A stretch of 64,000 nt of DNA, taken from the NCBI GenBank assembly GCA_017446775.1, contig JAFSQE010000022.1:124001-188000 (forward strand), given 5' to 3'. Within the stretch, counting starts at the first letter, position 1; each line of letters opens with the position of its first letter. Under the pieces are notes generated by a model. It was given only the letters and a program-made list of their open reading frames with translations. It had not been told where the DNA came from and made no database searches. The position numbers and the translations under genes were made by a program. Of the stretch, positions 1 through 8,537 are shown piece after piece. The stretch comes from Bacteroidales bacterium. GTDB taxonomy: Bacteria; Bacteroidota; Bacteroidia; Bacteroidales; UBA932.

Positions 1-671
1 GTCGCGTGGTACATCTGCCCCTCCTTGTCGGGGAGCTGGCCGGTCCCGAATCCAGATGCTTCGTTCACCATCACGGGCGGCTCTACCTCAAGGTATCCGT
101 CTTTGCCATTGAACTCCAGAAAATAGTTTATCAGTGCGCGCTGCAGCTTTGCTCCCTTGCCCTTGTACACGGGGAAGCCGGCGCCAGTGAGCTTCACGCC
201 CAGGTCAAAATCGATAATATCATACTTTTTGGCGAGCTCCCAGTGGGGCAGGGCATCTGCTCCGAGTTCCGGAATCTGACCTTCCATCTTAACTATGACA
301 TTGTCGTCGGCATTCTTGCCCTCAGGTACCTGTGCGCAGGGGAGGTTGGGCAGCAGCACCAGCAGGTCGTTCTGGCGTTTTTCTGCCTCTGCCATCTTCT
401 CTTCCAGCAACCTGGACTGCTCTTTGAGCGCAGCTACGGTGGCCTTTGCGGCCTCTGCCGCCTCGCGTTTGCCGGCCTTCATCATGGCTCCGATCTCGGA
501 GGCCTTTGCCTTTTGCTGCTGCAGCAGGGCATCCATCTCGCTCTGCGCGGCGCGGCGGTCGCGGTCGCAACCGAGTATCTCATCCACAATTGCCTTTGCA
601 TCAAAGTTCTTGACAGCCAGACGTTCAACAACAAAATCGGGTCTCTCACGGAGAAGTTTAAGTGTAAGCAT
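1..671 (-). CDS. serS: Seryl-tRNA synthetase, N-terminal part (cut by window edge)
   Basis: Reading inward from the ATG at 671, the protein begins MLTLKLLRERPDFVVERL and runs through the long alpha-helical hairpin typical of the tRNA-binding arm of class II seryl-tRNA synthetase. Residues near the cut include an LTGAGFPVYKG-like stretch followed by EVEPPVMVNEASGFGTGQLPD, which is the start of the catalytic core. The enzyme charges tRNA-Ser with serine in the cytoplasm. About 223 of roughly 420-430 residues are present; the rest lies beyond position 1. It is transcribed in the same direction as rpmH upstream, but a terminator hairpin lies between them. Family assignment is firm. Confidence 0.95.
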   Translation of the reverse strand, partial: MLTLKLLRERPDFVVERLAVKNFDAKAIVDEILGCDRDRRAAQSEMDALLQQQKAKASEIGAMMKAGKREAAEAAKATVAALKEQSRLLEEKMAEAEKRQNDLLVLLPNLPCAQVPEGKNADDNVIVKMEGQIPELGADALPHWELAKKYDIIDFDLGVKLTGAGFPVYKGKGAKLQRALINYFLEFNGKDGYLEVEPPVMVNEASGFGTGQLPDKEGQMYHA

Positions 672-716
672 TATATCGACGTTTTATTATTTCTTTTAAC
701 GGTGTGCAAATGTAAT

Positions 717-748
717 AAAAAATACCGACCATGTGGCCGGTATTTTTT
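717..748 (-). terminator. Rho-independent terminator after rpmH
   Basis: An 11-bp perfect inverted repeat (AAAAAATACCG at 717-727 and CGGTATTTTTT at 738-748) with a 10-nt loop. On the minus strand the right arm ends in a T run. It sits about 20 nt past the rpmH stop codon and upstream of serS, so it should end the rpmH transcript. Confidence 0.8.
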
Positions 749-766
749 GCATATCACTGTCTGATA

Positions 767-919
767 TTAGAAGCGGTCTTCACTGGAAACGGTGAGTTTC
801 TTGCGTCCGTGACGGCGACGTGCTGCAAGCACGCGGCGACCGTTGGGAGTGGACATACGCTCGCGGAAGCCGTGTTTGTTGCGACGCTTGCGGATAGAGG
901 GTTGAAATGTGCGTTTCAT
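767..919 (-). CDS. rpmH: 50S ribosomal protein L34
   Basis: A 50-residue, very basic protein starting [20 protein letters not shown] and continuing through [21 protein letters not shown], the near-universal L34 signature. It is a structural protein of the large ribosomal subunit. The length is normal for Bacteroidales, where the tail beyond the usual 44-46 residues is a few residues longer. It has its own promoter (-7 box at 957-964) and terminator, so it is probably a single-gene transcript. It is unusual that it is not next to rnpA or dnaA, but in Bacteroidales this linkage is often broken. Confidence 0.97.
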   Translation of the reverse strand: MKRTFQPSIRKRRNKHGFRERMSTPNGRRVLAARRRHGRKKLTVSSEDRF

Positions 920-956
920 ATTGCGTAATTTTTATTATTTCAAAATTTTGGGACTG

Positions 957-988
957 CAAAAGTAAATAGTCTGGAGCAAAATACCAAA
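957..988 (-). promoter_or_regulatory. Predicted promoter of rpmH
   Basis: On the minus strand TTTG (985-988) is followed after 20 nt by TACTTTTG (957-964), matching the Bacteroidales -33/-7 consensus TTTG and TAnnTTTG. The predicted start site leaves a leader of about 30 nt before the rpmH ATG at 919. Confidence 0.65.
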
Positions 989-989
989 T

Positions 990-1616
990 TTATTGCGCTA
1001 TGGACACAACTTTTTTTGTTTCGAACCACTCTGATTTGAAGAACAGGCTTATGTCGCTGATTGTCACCTTCTTAGGGTTAAGGAGGTGGCGGGTTATGCA
1101 TGTTTGCAACTCACTTTCTACATCTCCGCCTTTGAGGCAGATGACCCCTTTGGAGTATTTGCCGCGGACCCAGGGGAGTAATTTGTCCATCGATGCCACG
1201 GCGCGGGAGACAACCCAGTCGAAGCTGTCCGGCAGGCTCTCTGCCCGGGCATTGACCACCGTAACGTTGTCCAGTTCCAGCGCTTTGGCAACAGATTCGG
1301 CCACCTTTGTCTTCTTGCCGACGGAGTCGCACAGGGTGAATTTGTTCTGAGGATAGAGAATTGCAAGAGGGATGCCCGGAAAACCGCCGCCGGTGCCAAC
1401 GTCCAGTATGGTCTGTCCCGCGGGGCTCAGGGCACTGCAGCAGATGGCTGCTATGGCAAGTGAGTGCAGCACGTGGTGCTCATAGAAACTCTCCATATCC
1501 TTGCGGGAGATAACGTTAATCTTGGCGTTCCAATCGGTGTAAAGGTCTTCCAACGCCGCGAAGCGCTCTTTCTGAAGGGGGGTCAGCTCCGGAAAATATT
1601 TCAGTATCTGTTCCAT
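990..1616 (-). CDS. rsmG: 16S rRNA (guanine-527-N7)-methyltransferase RsmG
   Basis: A 208-residue cytoplasmic protein starting [19 protein letters not shown]. It carries the SAM-binding motif ILDVGTGGGFPGIPLAI and the SRAVASMDKLLPWV segment diagnostic for RsmG (GidB), which methylates G527 of 16S rRNA. The start at 1616 is preferred over an upstream in-frame extension because the family begins here and the ATG shares one base with the polA stop codon (TAATG), indicating translational coupling to polA. Length is normal for the family. Confidence 0.95.
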   Translation of the reverse strand: MEQILKYFPELTPLQKERFAALEDLYTDWNAKINVISRKDMESFYEHHVLHSLAIAAICCSALSPAGQTILDVGTGGGFPGIPLAILYPQNKFTLCDSVGKKTKVAESVAKALELDNVTVVNARAESLPDSFDWVVSRAVASMDKLLPWVRGKYSKGVICLKGGDVESELQTCITRHLLNPKKVTISDISLFFKSEWFETKKVVSIAQ

Positions 1617-4230
1617 TAATGGGCTTCTAACCAATTTTTTGCTGCATTGCAGTCCACGATCACAGGGACGGCCAGCTTGCAAACACTCTGCATCTGCTCC
1701 ACCACCATCTGCATCAGTTTTTCGCGCTCGTTATCATACACGTCGAACAGCAGTTCGTCGTGAATCTGCAGAACCATGCGGCTGCGGTAGCCATCTTCTT
1801 TCAGGCGCCGGTGGATGGCAATCATGGCCAGCTTTATGATGTCGGCACTGCTCCCCTGGATGGGGGCGTTCACGGCATTGCGCTCTGCCAGGCTGCGGAC
1901 GGTGAAGTTCCTGGATTGATATCCGGCAGGTAGCGCCTACGGCCGAAGATGGTCTCCACATATCCCTTTTCGCGGGCATGGGCGATAACTGTGTCGATAT
2001 ATGTGCGGATGCCGGGGAAGCTGCGGTAATAATCGTCTATCAGCGCTTTGGCCTCGCCGCGGGGAATGCCCAGCCGTTGTGCCAGGCCGAAAGAGGATAT
2101 GCCGTACATGATGCCGAAGTTGGCTGTCTTGGCCTGTCTGCGCTGGTCCTTGGTGACTTCGGCCACCGGAACGTTGAAGATTTTGGCGGCTGTGGCGGCG
2201 TGGATGTCGTCTCCTGTCAGAAAGTCGGCCACCAGGGACTTGTCACCGGACAGATGCGCCATGATGCGCAGTTCGATCTGCGAGTAGTCGGCCGCTACAA
2301 TCCAGTCCGCCTCTGGTATAAACGCGCGGCGGATCTCCTGCCCGAGCGATGTGCGTACCGGAATGTTCTGCAGATTGGGCTTGATGCTGGAAAGGCGGCC
2401 CGTGGCGGTGAGCGCCTGGGTAAAGGTGGTGTGCACGCGTCCGTCGGCGGGGTCGATATATCCGGGGAACGGAGCGATGTAGGTGGTCATAAGCTTCTTG
2501 AGACCGCGATACTCCAGAATCATTTCGATTACGGGATGTCGGTCGGAAAGGGCCTGGAGGGTCTCCTCGTCGGTAGGCCATCCGCCGCCACGGCTCTTTT
2601 TGGCCCTGGGGTCCAGTCTGAGCTTTTCAAACAACAGAACTCCTATCTGTTTTGGGGACTGGACGTTGAGGGTTGGATCTTCTGCGATTTCGCGAATCTG
2701 TGCCTCCAGGCGGTCGATATCGCCCTGAAGCGAGTCGCCGAAGCGGTGGAGCTGCTCCACGTCTATCTTGACGCCGGTGCGTTCCATCTCGTAGAGGACG
2801 CCGATAAGCGGCATCTCAATCTTTTCATAGAGGTTCCAAAGGCTTTTATCGCGCAGCTCCTTCTCTATTGCGGTCGCCAGTATTCCGGCTGCGACGCAAC
2901 TGCGGCGGGCGGTTTCGGCTTCGCGGTCGGTTGCGTCCGGGGCTGGCATAGAGAACAGGTCAAACTGCGGCGCCGCCGGCTGGTCAGACTCTGCCGCCGG
3001 CTCCAACTCCAAGTCCAGATAGCTACGCAGAAGGTAGTCTATCTTGTGGTTGACCTCCGGATTGAGCAGGTAGTGCATTATCTCGATGTCTTTCAGCGGG
3101 CCCTTGATATCCGTTCCAAGGCGGTGCATCGCCTCTTTTAATCCGTGACCGGTCTTGGTAACGGAAGAGTCTGAGAGAATTGCCAGTGCTGCGGGATTAT
3201 TGGCATCGAATTCGGCCCATTTGCTGCCACAGGCAAGAATTATCCTGTCGGTGACATTCACCGCCACGCTGCACGATTCGTGTGCTGCCCTCAGAAGCTC
3301 CGCTGCAGGTGTCTCAGTGCACTGCAGCTGCCTGGACTGAACCGCAGCCGTCGTGCCGCCTTCTCCTTCGGGCAGCATCTTCATTAGGCTGCGGAATTCG
3401 TACTTGTCGAACAGCTCGCGCACGGCGGCGTTGCAGGTAGCCGTCAGCGCCATATCGTTCAGTGAGAAATCTATATCGATATCGTCCTTGATGGTCACAA
3501 GGAATTTGCTCATGTCAATGTAGTCCCGCGCCGCCTCGAAGCTCTCGCGCAGCTTGGGGGTGAGTTCGTCCAGATGGGCGTAGATGTTCTCTACGCTGCC
3601 GTATTTGCCGATCAGTTTTTTGGCACCGACCTCGCCCACGCCCGCCACGCCGGGAACATTGTCGCTGGCATCGCCCCAGATGGTGAGTATGTCAATCACC
3701 TGCCGGGCGCTCTCTATGCCATAGTTCGCGCAGATGGCAGCCTCGTCCAGCACGGTGTCCTCGTCTCCTCCCTTGCCCGGCTTCAGCTGGAAAATGTTGC
3801 CGTGCACCGCCTGCCCAAAATCCTTGTCGGGGGTCACCATATACACCTGCATCGCATCGCTGGCAAAGTGTTTGGCCGCGGAGCAGATGACATCGTCCGC
3901 CTCGAATCCGGGGCGCATCAGCACCGGAATCTCCATCGCCCCCAGCAGTTCGCACAGAGGCTCCAGCGCCTCGTGTACCAGTTCAGGCGCCTCGCTCCGG
4001 TTGGCCTTGTAGGCGGGATAGGCCTCGTGGCGGAAGGTGGCGGCATGAGGGTCGAACGCCACCGCCAGGTGCGTTGGCTGCCGCTTGCTGATAATTTCCA
4101 GAAGGTATTTTGTGAAACCGTACAGAATCGATGTGTCGACCCCTTTGGAGTTAATCATCGGGCGTCGCATGAAGGCGTAGTACATCCTGAAAATCAGGGC
4201 GTGGCCATCTATGAGGAATAGTTTGTTCAT
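1616..4230 (-). CDS. polA: DNA polymerase I, interrupted by a -1 frameshift near 1915
   Basis: Begins [20 protein letters not shown], the 5'-3' exonuclease (FEN) domain, followed by a central region and a family A polymerase domain. Motif A ([18 protein letters not shown]), motif B ([17 protein letters not shown]) and motif C ([11 protein letters not shown]) are all present. The reading frame breaks after Asn772 in LPDIN: one base is missing in ATCAATCCAGG, and restoring it gives [19 protein letters not shown], as expected for the family. With the repair the protein would be 871 residues. Without it the product ends about 20 residues later and loses motif C. The 3'-5' exonuclease-like region lacks the DxE metal-binding motif (the equivalent stretch reads [15 protein letters not shown]), so proofreading is probably absent even in an intact protein. 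A GTG lies just before the ATG. Function in repair and Okazaki fragment processing is inferred from the family. Confidence 0.93.
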
Positions 4231-4280
4231 CACGAAAAATGTTGTGACCGGCGACCTGCGGCTGCGGGGCGCAAATCATA

Positions 4281-4288
4281 CAAAGTTA
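4281..4288 (-). promoter_or_regulatory. Predicted -7 box of polA-rsmG
   Basis: TAACTTTG on the minus strand matches TAnnTTTG and lies about 50 nt before the polA start, in the divergent gap with tpiA. No convincing -33 box is seen. Confidence 0.5.
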
Positions 4289-4301
4289 ATGATAATATTC
4301 T

Positions 4302-4309
4302 TATATTTG
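4302..4309 (+). promoter_or_regulatory. Predicted -7 box of tpiA
   Basis: TATATTTG matches the Bacteroidales -7 consensus and lies 42 nt before the tpiA ATG. Confidence 0.55.
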
Positions 4310-4351
4310 CGCCCTGCAAACCGAATACAAACAATAAAATCTTATATCACA

Positions 4352-5107
4352 ATGCGTAGAAAAATCGTTGCCGGCAACTGGAAGATGAATACCACCGTTG
4401 CCGAAGGTGTTGCTCTGGCAAAGGAGCTGGTTGCAAATATGGGAGAGGTTCCCGCTGACGTCAATATGGTTGTGGCACCGCCGTTCGTACATCTGACAAG
4501 TGTGGGCGAGGCTATCAGGGATAGTAAGATCGCTCTTTCAGCACAGAACTGTGCCGACCAGCCCAAGGGCGCTTTCACCGGCGAAGTCGCTGCTGCCATG
4601 CTTGCCGGCATCGGTTGCCAGTATGTAATCCTGGGCCACTCAGAGCGTCGCCAGTACTACGGCGAGACTTCCGCTACCCTCGTACCCAAGATCAAGCTAG
4701 CGCTGGAGAATGGTCTGCAGCCTATCTATTGCGTGGGTGAGATGCTTTCAGAGCGTGAGGCCGGCAACCATTTCAATGTTGTTAAAGCTCAGATAGAGGA
4801 GGTTCTCTTTGGTCTTACGGCAGAGCAGATGGGTCACATCGTGATTGCATACGAGCCCGTCTGGGCCATCGGTACCGGCGTCACCGCAACAAACGAGCAG
4901 GCACAGGAGATACACGCGTTTATCCGCAAGACTATTGCCGATAAGTTTGGTGCCAGGATTGCCGATGATTGCACAATCCTCTACGGAGGCAGTTGCAAGC
5001 CTTCCAATGCGAAGGAACTTTTCGCATGCCCCGACATCGACGGCGGCCTGATTGGCGGTGCCAGCCTCAAGGCAGCTGACTTTATCGCCATCGCACAGAG
5101 CTACTAA
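4352..5107 (+). CDS. tpiA: Triosephosphate isomerase
   Basis: A 251-residue TIM barrel starting [15 protein letters not shown]. The family residues are visible: Asn and Lys of GNWKMN, the catalytic His in ILGHSERR, the catalytic Glu in [11 protein letters not shown], and the phosphate-binding loops [10 protein letters not shown] and GGLIGGASL. It interconverts dihydroxyacetone phosphate and glyceraldehyde 3-phosphate in glycolysis. The start at 4352 is chosen because the protein family begins with the [11 protein letters not shown] strand; the in-frame upstream extension covers the promoter. It is divergent from polA and ends against a double-hairpin element. Confidence 0.98.
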   Translation: MRRKIVAGNWKMNTTVAEGVALAKELVANMGEVPADVNMVVAPPFVHLTSVGEAIRDSKIALSAQNCADQPKGAFTGEVAAAMLAGIGCQYVILGHSERRQYYGETSATLVPKIKLALENGLQPIYCVGEMLSEREAGNHFNVVKAQIEEVLFGLTAEQMGHIVIAYEPVWAIGTGVTATNEQAQEIHAFIRKTIADKFGARIADDCTILYGGSCKPSNAKELFACPDIDGGLIGGASLKAADFIAIAQSY

Positions 5108-5112
5108 AATAG

Positions 5113-5207
5113 AGTGCTCCCAATGGCGGGTGATTTATGCCATTAGGAGCAAAATAGGCCAAAAATGCGCCCAGTGGAGTAAAAAAGCATCCATTGGGCG
5201 CATTTTT
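5113..5207. repeat. Double-hairpin intergenic repeat, copy 1
   Basis: Two consecutive hairpins. The first pairs GCTCCCAATGGC (5116-5127) with GCCATTAGGAGC (5139-5150), with one mismatch. The second pairs AAAAATGCGCCCAGTGGA (5161-5178) with TCCATTGGGCGCATTTTT (5190-5207). The same architecture with similar sequence recurs at 28871-28960. Here it lies between the convergent tpiA and minus-strand 5206-6906 genes, and its A/T-flanked second hairpin could terminate transcription from both sides; the right arm overlaps the minus-strand stop codon. Confidence 0.75.
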
Positions 5208-6906
5208 ACAACATCTCCTTCCAGCCTCCGGTGTAGTAGGCGTGGTGGAGATTTTTAAGGGAGAGGGTGTCGCCGGTGCGGGTGAAGCGCTCTTCGAGGT
5301 CCTTGTAGATGTAGAACTGGAACCACCAGCCGTCGTGGTACTTCTCGCGAAGGGTGCGGGCGTCCAGGAGTTTGGCATACCAGCGGGTTTCGATGCCGTA
5401 TTTGCGGGCCACCTTGCGGGCATCCATCGCACGCTGCCACATTCCTTTGGAAACCTTCTTGAACAGGCGGGTGTAGTCCCGATATTTCATCTTTGAGACG
5501 TCCAGCACTTCGCAGTTGTCGTCGATGCCTATGTCTTTCAGCGACATTTGCGTCTCGTATTGCCGGTCACCGTCCAGGTCGTACTTTATGAGGTCCAGAA
5601 AGCCGTCGCCGTCGGTGTCCAGATACTCCACGGTGGCAAATCCGCCTGGAACTGTGTTCTGCCAGGTGCGGTTGAAGCCCTGGTAGTGGCGGGTGTTCTG
5701 GTCGATGCGCCAGGCACCGCGCTCGGCGCCGTAGAGGTGGATTCGTCCGTCAAAGCGGCCTATGTAGATGTTGCCGCCGCCGGAGAAATCCTCGTCCCAT
5801 TCGCCGCGGTCGCCTGCCACGTCGGCCTGCGAGTTGTTGTCCAGGCCGCCGCCTCCCGTGCCCATCTTGAAAGCGTCCAGGTTGTCATAGAGTTCCACGC
5901 GCTCCCAGCGGCCGCAGTCATCATCCTCATCCCAGACAAAGAGGGCGCGTGACCATTTGCCTGCGAAACCCTTGGCAAAAGCCTGCTTGCGGTCGGGGTA
6001 AATCAGCTCGGTGAGAAGGCGGAAGCGGGCATCGGGGAAGAATCTGTCGGCTTCGGGAAGGCCTCGCATATTCTTTAGCGGATGGGCGCACTCGCTATAG
6101 TTCACCCCCTTTTCGCCGCGGTAGCACAGCGTCATGTCAAAGTCAAAGTCGTTGCCCGCGACATTGTCGTTGTCCATATCGATGCCCATAGAGAACCAGT
6201 GCATCCAGCCCTGGTGCTGTTGGAGGTCGTAGCCGGCAGCCTCGGCCGCCTTGTCGGGCAACTGGCCGTCGCAGAAACGCACCGCCATCTCGCTAAGGCC
6301 GTCGCCGTCGTAGTCGTAAAAGAGAAAGGGATTCTCCCACTGATAGCGCAGGTCGGCCAGCTGGTCGGGCATACGGTGGGTTTTGAGGAAGGTGCTGTTT
6401 CCGCTGTAGTCGGTGTAGAAATCGCTGATGCCGTTCTTCTCCCAGCAGCGCAGCTCCATCTCGTTCCAGTCGATATAGTTGAACACCCCGTCGCCGTCGT
6501 CGTCAAAGACGTACATATAGTTGCGCGAGTTTTGGTGGATGCCGTGGGGATAGTCGATTATCAGCTGCAGGTCGGCGCGACCGTTGCCAGTCTGGTCGGC
6601 ATATTTCACAATGAGGTCATAGACGCCGTCACCGTCGCGGTCCGCCAGCAGGCAGTCGTTAACCGTGTCGCCCTCGATGTCGCCTGGGGCCATATTGCCG
6701 TCCTCGTCCAGCCAGAGGATGGGGATGTTGCCGTGGATATAGCTCTTCACGGCATCCTGCCGCCCGTCGCCATTGAGGTCCATGAACTCTGGCCGCTCGC
6801 CAACCGGCAGGCGCAGCGGCATAATCCGGTTGTCCTGGTTCCAATACGGCTGCGCCTGGGCTGATACGGCAGCAACCAAGAAAAGTATGCAGATAAGTCG
6901 TTTCAT
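5206..6906 (-). CDS. Secreted protein with EF-hand / FG-GAP-like Asp-Gly repeats
   Basis: A 566-residue protein starting MKRLICILFLVAAVSAQAQ, a clear type I signal peptide. At least five calcium-loop motifs of the DxDGDG type are spread along it (DLNGDGRQD, DRDGDGVYD, DDDGDGVFN, DYDGDGLSE, DTDGDGFLD), with acidic variants such as DLDGDRQYE. This pattern is typical of dockerin-like, VCBS/FG-GAP or thrombospondin type 3 calcium-binding proteins. The C-terminal third (about residues 450-566) is rich in aromatic and basic residues and shows no recognisable motif. I infer an exported calcium-dependent protein of unknown role. The start at 6906 is set by the signal peptide. It stands alone between tpiA and purB, with no linked glycan or protease genes. 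Confidence 0.6.
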   Translation of the reverse strand: MKRLICILFLVAAVSAQAQPYWNQDNRIMPLRLPVGERPEFMDLNGDGRQDAVKSYIHGNIPILWLDEDGNMAPGDIEGDTVNDCLLADRDGDGVYDLIVKYADQTGNGRADLQLIIDYPHGIHQNSRNYMYVFDDDGDGVFNYIDWNEMELRCWEKNGISDFYTDYSGNSTFLKTHRMPDQLADLRYQWENPFLFYDYDGDGLSEMAVRFCDGQLPDKAAEAAGYDLQQHQGWMHWFSMGIDMDNDNVAGNDFDFDMTLCYRGEKGVNYSECAHPLKNMRGLPEADRFFPDARFRLLTELIYPDRKQAFAKGFAGKWSRALFVWDEDDDCGRWERVELYDNLDAFKMGTGGGGLDNNSQADVAGDRGEWDEDFSGGGNIYIGRFDGRIHLYGAERGAWRIDQNTRHYQGFNRTWQNTVPGGFATVEYLDTDGDGFLDLIKYDLDGDRQYETQMSLKDIGIDDNCEVLDVSKMKYRDYTRLFKKVSKGMWQRAMDARKVARKYGIETRWYAKLLDARTLREKYHDGWWFQFYIYKDLEERFTRTGDTLSLKNLHHAYYTGGWKEML

Positions 6907-7127
6907 ATTTCGTTCAGCATAGGGCAGGTACAAGCCGGATGCTTGAAAGGATTTGCGACCGGCGCTAGCGAAGGAGGGTAACAATCGCCATCAGGCGATA
7001 GCGAAGCGCGCGCGGGTAAGCATAAAGAATAGCCAGCGCGGAGCGGTGGGGTTTGGGGCAGCGCCCCAGTATAATAGTCAGGAAGCAAAACTTTGCAAGC
7101 GAAGGCATCTGCCCTGTGCGTTCATGT
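6907..7127. other. Hairpin-rich intergenic segment
   Basis: A 221-nt gap with no supported gene. It holds at least two perfect hairpins: ATCGCC/GGCGAT (6984-6999) and TGGGGC/GCCCCA (7054-7068), plus the palindrome GCAAAACTTTGC near 7085. Base composition is more GC-rich than other gaps here. Part of it resembles the GGGGTTTGGGGC-type intergenic repeats seen in many genomes. It lies between two minus-strand genes, so it would be the 5' leader of the EF-hand protein gene or the trailer of purB. Confidence 0.35.
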
Positions 7128-8471
7128 TTATAAGCCTGTATAACTGCTTGGCGTGATGGCGCGCAGCTCGGCCTTGACGTTGTCGCTCACGGCGAGAGTA
7201 TCGATAAACTTGGCGATGGTCTCGCGGCTGACGGCTTCGCCGGTGCGGGTGAGGGCCTTGAGCGTTTCGTACGGGTTAGGATAACCCTCGCGACGGAGTA
7301 TCGTCTGGATCCCCTCGGCCACCACGGCCCAGTTATTCTCCAGGTCGGAGGCCAGCCGGGCCTCGTTCAGAATCAGCTTGCCGAGCCCCTTTTTCAACGA
7401 TTCCAGCGCAATAACGCTGTGGGCGACAGGTACGCCTACGTTGCGCAGCACGGTTGAATCGGTCAAATCGCGCTGCATACGCGAGATGGGTAGCTTGGCG
7501 CTAAGGTGATGATATAGCGCATTAGCCACGCCCAGGTTGCCCTCTGCATTCTCGAAGTCGATGGGGTTCACCTTGTGAGGCATTGCAGAAGATCCGACTT
7601 CGCCTGCAACGACCCTCTGACGGAAGTATTCCATGGAGATATATGTCCAAATATCGCGGCACAGGTCCACCAGAATGGTATTGATGCGGGCCAGGCAGTC
7701 GAAGATGGCCGCCAGGTTGTCGTAATGCTCTATCTGTGTGGTAGGCCAGGAGTGCGAAAGGCCAAGCCGCTCCTCTACGAACATATCGGCAAATGCCTTC
7801 CAGTCAATGGAAGGGTAAGCTACGTGGTGGGCGTTCATGTTTCCGGTGGCGCCGCCGAATTTGGCAGGGTAGGAGAGCGCAGCCAGCTGCCGGATCTGCT
7901 CGGAGAGCCTGGCGGTGAACACGCCGAATTCCTTGCCAAGGCGGGTGGGAGAGGCGGGCTGCCCGTGGGTGCGGGCCAGCATAGGCACATCTTTCCAATC
8001 AGTCTCAAAGCCGCGCAGCACGCTGCAAACCTCTTCCAGCAGCGGCAGATAGACATCTGCGATGCCCTCTTTCAGGGACAGAGGCACACTGGTGTTGTTG
8101 ATGTCCTGCGAAGTGAGTCCAAAGTGGACGAATTCGCCGTAGCGGGCATCGATTCCCAGAGAGGCGAACATCTTCTTGATGAAGTATTCCACCGCCTTGA
8201 CGTCGTGGTTGGTGGTGCGCTCAATCTCCTTCACCGCCTCTGCGTCTGAAACAGAAAAGTCGCGGTACAGATTGCGCAGCGGCCCGAACAGCGAATGGTC
8301 GAAGCCCTCCAGCTGCGGCAGGGGAATCTCGCAGAGAGCTATGAAATACTCAATCTCCACCCGCACCCGGTATCGGATAAGGGCAAACTCGGAGAAATAC
8401 TGCTCCAGCTTTTCTGTCTTGGCCTGATAACGGCCGTCTATGGGGGATACGGCGGTGAGCGGAGTCAACAT
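7128..8471 (-). CDS. purB: Adenylosuccinate lyase
   Basis: A 447-residue protein starting MLTPLTAVSPIDGRYQAKTEKL. The family signature appears as SSAMPHKVNPIDFENAEGN (the flexible catalytic loop), and the TSQDINNTSVPL and ARTHGQPASPT segments carry the other active-site residues. It catalyses two steps of purine synthesis: fumarate release from SAICAR and from adenylosuccinate. The ATG at 8471 is preferred over an upstream TTG at 8480 because the family starts at this point. It is divergent from the DPP III gene, with a minus-strand -7 box 29 nt upstream. Length is normal for the E. coli-type family. Confidence 0.97.
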   Translation of the reverse strand: MLTPLTAVSPIDGRYQAKTEKLEQYFSEFALIRYRVRVEIEYFIALCEIPLPQLEGFDHSLFGPLRNLYRDFSVSDAEAVKEIERTTNHDVKAVEYFIKKMFASLGIDARYGEFVHFGLTSQDINNTSVPLSLKEGIADVYLPLLEEVCSVLRGFETDWKDVPMLARTHGQPASPTRLGKEFGVFTARLSEQIRQLAALSYPAKFGGATGNMNAHHVAYPSIDWKAFADMFVEERLGLSHSWPTTQIEHYDNLAAIFDCLARINTILVDLCRDIWTYISMEYFRQRVVAGEVGSSAMPHKVNPIDFENAEGNLGVANALYHHLSAKLPISRMQRDLTDSTVLRNVGVPVAHSVIALESLKKGLGKLILNEARLASDLENNWAVVAEGIQTILRREGYPNPYETLKALTRTGEAVSRETIAKFIDTLAVSDNVKAELRAITPSSYTGL

Positions 8472-8500
8472 ATTTTGCAAATTATGTTAGAAATGACCCT

Positions 8501-8508
8501 CAAAGTTA
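8501..8508 (-). promoter_or_regulatory. Predicted -7 box of purB
   Basis: TAACTTTG on the minus strand, 29 nt before the purB ATG. It is identical to the boxes predicted for polA and proC. Confidence 0.5.
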
Positions 8509-8509
8509 C

Positions 8510-8517
8510 TATTTTTG
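8510..8517 (+). promoter_or_regulatory. Predicted -7 box of the DPP III gene
   Basis: TATTTTTG, 20 nt before the ATG at 8538 and nearly touching the divergent purB box. Confidence 0.45.
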
Positions 8518-8537
8518 GAACACTAAATATCGTTTTT

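Noticed and set aside
1900-1930. Programmed frameshifting in polA
   Set aside because: No slippery heptamer, stimulating hairpin or conserved pattern is visible; a mutation or sequence error explains it better.
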